Shown here piece after piece: positions 61,384-64,000 of a stretch of 64,000 bases of DNA. Made by a program: the position numbers and the translations under genes. The notes under the pieces were generated by a model. That model saw nothing but the letters and a program-made list of their open reading frames with translations. It was not told where the DNA came from and ran no database searches. This DNA is from Cornus controversa (taxonomy: Eukaryota > Streptophyta > Magnoliopsida > Cornales > Cornaceae): assembly GCA_026545225.1 (NCBI GenBank), contig CM048847.1, positions 11,278,501 through 11,342,500 of the forward strand. Direction: 5' to 3'. How positions within the stretch are numbered: the first letter of the stretch is position 1; every line of letters begins with the position of its first letter.

Positions 61384-63550
61384 TGCAGAGACCAGAACCA
61401 AATTTGACCGATTTTTAAAAGTTTTCATCATTTTCACTATGAATGCGTTTTGAATGATGTTTTGAGCATTTTGAGAGTGAAAAATATGTTTGAAAATATG
61501 TTATGAGATTTTTAAAAATTTTCGGAACATTTGGAGAAGTTTGACTTTTTGGTCAAATAAGGCCCCGGGACGCGGTCTAGTGGGCCCGAGAATTTGAAAA
61601 TTTTTTGAGAAAATATTATTTTTGAGATTGGACGTAACAAAATGTTTAATGAGTTAAGGAAGTGATTTTGAGACCATTGGAGTTTTCAAAATCAAAAACG
61701 GAGCCCGGGAAGGTACATTAAGTGACTTGGAGGCATTTTGGTCATTTGGTGCCCCAGATAATATAAATATCTAGGGCTGAGGTATCTCAACCATTTATCA
61801 CGGATATCGCTCTCTCTAAATCTCTCCCACTTCATCCCTCCACCATCTATCTACATTTCGGGTTCATTTGACTTGGATTTGTGATTCGTTGAAGAAGGAA
61901 GGTGTGTAGAGGGCGGCTAGGGCTTTGGTTTGAAACAAACAAACTCATGTTTTGAGAAATTCTTGGAAGGTCTTCAAACTTGAGGTAGGGGTGTCTTCTC
62001 CTCCCTTTTCATTGATTCTCTAGGATCTTTTGTGATATATGGTAGTGTTAGCATGGTTTAGGAAGTTAGAAGGTCTTTTCTTGATTTCCTTTGATGTTTA
62101 AACATGCTAAGAGTGTTCCTTGTATGATTTATATGGTGTATGTGAACCATGTTAGTCTTATATCTGTTAAAGTTGAGTTATGTACAAATATGTGAGATGT
62201 ATGATATAGGTGACTTGTATGAATGTTATTAACGAATGATTTTGTGCTTGACATGCTATCTATAACTTAATGATGTTTTCATATGTTATGACTATTAGTT
62301 GAGAAGCATGAGGTTCATTAGGCTTAATTTGAACCATGACTTATATTATGTGAGCTTGAATGCCATATGTTGAAAAATGTATCAAATAAGTGATTTTTTA
62401 TGATTAATGCATTTGATGATTATTGTGGGTGAAAATGCATGCAATATTCTGTGTATGTTGTGATTGCTTTGTATAGGTTGCTCTTGGTGGAAAATGGAAT
62501 GGTTGTTGGAAATAGATGAGTATTAAGGAAGTTAGACTATGAGGAATGATGTATACGGAAGGTGTGATGAGCTAATATTTCCAATTGGTAGAAAATGAAC
62601 TCCTCTCCTTCAATTGGTAATTTTCAATTGATGAGGGACCGTAGTGAAAATCTTGAGGTTGACGAGTGTCAACATATGAAAATCTTGGTGGTGGTGAAAA
62701 TTTGGAATTATGACGTTGAAAGGTTTGGTTATGATACTCTGAAATTTGTAAGGTTAAGTAGTTGAGTTAGTGGATTCATGTAAAGGATTTGGTTGCGAAT
62801 TTAAGACGTGTGTTGTATGGTTTGTGTTATGCATGGTTACATGTATACTTGTTATTTTATTACGTTGTTACCTCATTGATGACATGAGTGTCCGAGCATG
62901 CCATTTAGTGTAGGGATGACATGATGCATATCATGTAGGTCGGCATCGATTCAATGCTTAGGTGGGTTTGGTCATCTCTATTGAGCCGCAGGGGTGCTCA
63001 CCCCTTTCCCCCCAACATCTTTCAGGCTATGCATCAAGGATGGATTGAAGGGACTCAATAGTCATTTGTGGGTGTTTGGAGTGCATTAGACACTTAGATG
63101 AATTTTGTGGTTTGAGGATAAACCATATATGTATTGTGTTTGTGGACTATATTTGGCTCTCCATGCCGGCTTGTGGCATGGTGATTTATGTTGTAATTAT
63201 ATTTGAATGATGTTGCTATGTTCTAATTTCACATATAATGACTATATATGGATCACGTGTGACCCCTTTCTTGATTATGAATGGACGAAGTTGGTGGATG
63301 TTTTTCATTATGAATAAAGTATGTTTGTGAGAGAGAATGACCTATATTGGTGTATGATTTGATTATGAGCATGATCTAGGACTTGTGAATGATGTAGACT
63401 CCTTTCCTATATGATTTGGGGGTTGTTAGAATGGATTATGTTGGTAGAAATGGCCAAAAATGTCAACAATGGTCATTTGAAAAGTTATGATTTTTGGGCA
63501 GTTCGATGCATCGAAAAACCTACAGAGATTTTGGAATGTAAAAGTCCTGA
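61384..63550 (+). repeat. 3' LTR (LTR5) of the plus-strand gag-only element, interrupted
   Basis: TGCAGAGACCAGAACC start, TATAAATA at 61762 with an imperfect GGCTGAGGTATCTCAACC dyad, leader GGATTTGTGATTCGTTGAAG, TTGAG|GTAGGGGTG at 61985, minisatellite-like repeats 62575-62700, GGTCGGCATCG block at 62939, CATCTTTCAG at 63025, and the first TTCGATGCATCGAA at 63500. The CACTA end at 63551 cuts it about 0.5 kb short. Confidence 0.9.
62575..62720. repeat. degenerate repeats in LTR5
   Basis: Words TTTCCAATTGGTAG, TTCAATTGGTAATTTTCAATTG and (G)TGAAAATCTTG(G/A)(G)G(T)TG recur; a third, unrelated repeat at the variable site of the LTR family. Confidence 0.65.
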
Positions 63551-64000
63551 CACTACAATGAAAATGGGTTTTTACGACAGAGTATCTATGACATTCCTAT
63601 ATTTTGGCTCGTAGAAAATACTTTTTACTAGGTTCACAAGAGACTCCTCGGCATTGTTTCATAAAAGTTCAAGCTTTCACGACGTTTTAATCAAATTCCC
63701 GTAAAAGAAAGTTTCTACGGCATCTGAAAGACCCCATTAATGTTTGCATATATTAACAGGGTAAATGTTAAACTTTAATGGGAACCAAAGACTCCTGTTA
63801 ATAAGAACTAAAAAATTACCCTTCAACAGAGTTTCTAGCTCGACGTCAATAAGTAATAAACTTTTCTACTCTTAAATTCACCACTCCCGCTAAACCGGTT
63901 TGCTAATTTGGCAATAATTCAAATTTTTTTAGGTATATATGTATATGGGAATAGACCCATTTTATTTTATCTTAATTTTTGACCCTTTTAAAATATTCAC
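63551..64000 (+). mobile_element. second CACTA element, left terminus only
   Basis: CACTACAATGAAAATGGG begins exactly where LTR5 homology ends, preceded by TGA. The next 300 bp carry ACGACAGAG, GCTCGTAGAAA, CACGACG, CGTAAAAG and CTACGGCATC words, as expected of CACTA subterminal repeats. The rest lies outside the window, so the class call rests on the end alone. Confidence 0.7.

Larger units (their letters stand above)
57083..63550 (+). mobile_element. gag-only Gypsy element, plus strand, 5' LTR mostly lost
   Basis: A stub of 5' LTR (to 57158), PBS (57162), gag (57533-58597), non-coding DNA with the TTTTGTCTATTGAC minisatellite, PPT (61370), and 3' LTR (61384-63550, cut by a CACTA). This is the same plan and the same internal sequence family as the nested element at 16608-26530, in the opposite orientation and more decayed. 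No pol. The 57.1-kb LTR stub and the 61.4-kb LTR do not overlap, so their identity cannot be compared. Confidence 0.85.

Overview
The window is repeat-rich, AT-rich nuclear DNA of a flowering plant. The evidence is Ty3/Gypsy, Ty1/Copia, CACTA (En/Spm) and Helitron signatures, plant-type splice sites and fragments of plant genes. The species cannot be named from the sequence. I found no intact host gene, rRNA, tRNA or CRISPR. Almost everything is transposon, and much of it is nested.

Layout. 1-2119 is non-coding. A dead Copia element is spread over three pieces: RT N-terminal part at about 2120-2204, RT/RNase H at 8380-9691, and 3' LTR at 9692-9873 continuing from 40123. It is split first by a doubly truncated, gene-less Gypsy-type element on the minus strand (2205-8376). 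It is split again by a 30.2 kb CACTA transposon (9874-40119, 3-bp duplication ATG, matching CACTACAAGAAAA ends). The CACTA carries two decayed minus-strand genes: a TNP2-type transposase (29526-33105) and a Transposase_24/TnpA-like gene (11204-28935). It also carries fragments of unrelated plant genes: two ascorbate peroxidase exons, one ubiquitin-conjugating enzyme exon, one carotene-desaturase-like exon and two exons of an unrecognised gene. A complete 9.9 kb Gypsy element (16608-26530, duplication AATAT) sits inside an intron of the TnpA-like gene. It encodes only Gag, so it is a TR-GAG type non-autonomous element.

40123-64000 is a graveyard of relatives of that Gypsy family: a truncated LTR (41411-44092), an opposite-strand LTR piece (44093-46124), a solo LTR with duplication TATAT (46125-48816), another truncated LTR (55286-about 56090), and a plus-strand gag-only element (57083-63550) with a peculiar inverted 5' end. 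A Helitron 3' end lies at 48825 and a second CACTA terminus at 63551 runs out of the window. The stretch 48860-55285 is mostly unassigned.

Most interesting pattern. Five or six divergent LTRs share one architecture: TATA box, a dyad, a leader exon ending TTGAG|GTAGGGG, an intron-like segment ending in a pyrimidine tract plus AG, then a cluster of short palindromes. The intron-like segment is where each LTR carries its own, different minisatellite. The palindrome cluster also keeps its place while its sequence changes (TCGATTGATCGA, TTCGATGCATCGAA, AAGTCGACT). The gag-only internal region carries a third conserved repeat array around TTTTGTCTATTGAC. This looks like a non-autonomous family with a spliced LTR leader and rapidly turning over, position-conserved repeat modules.
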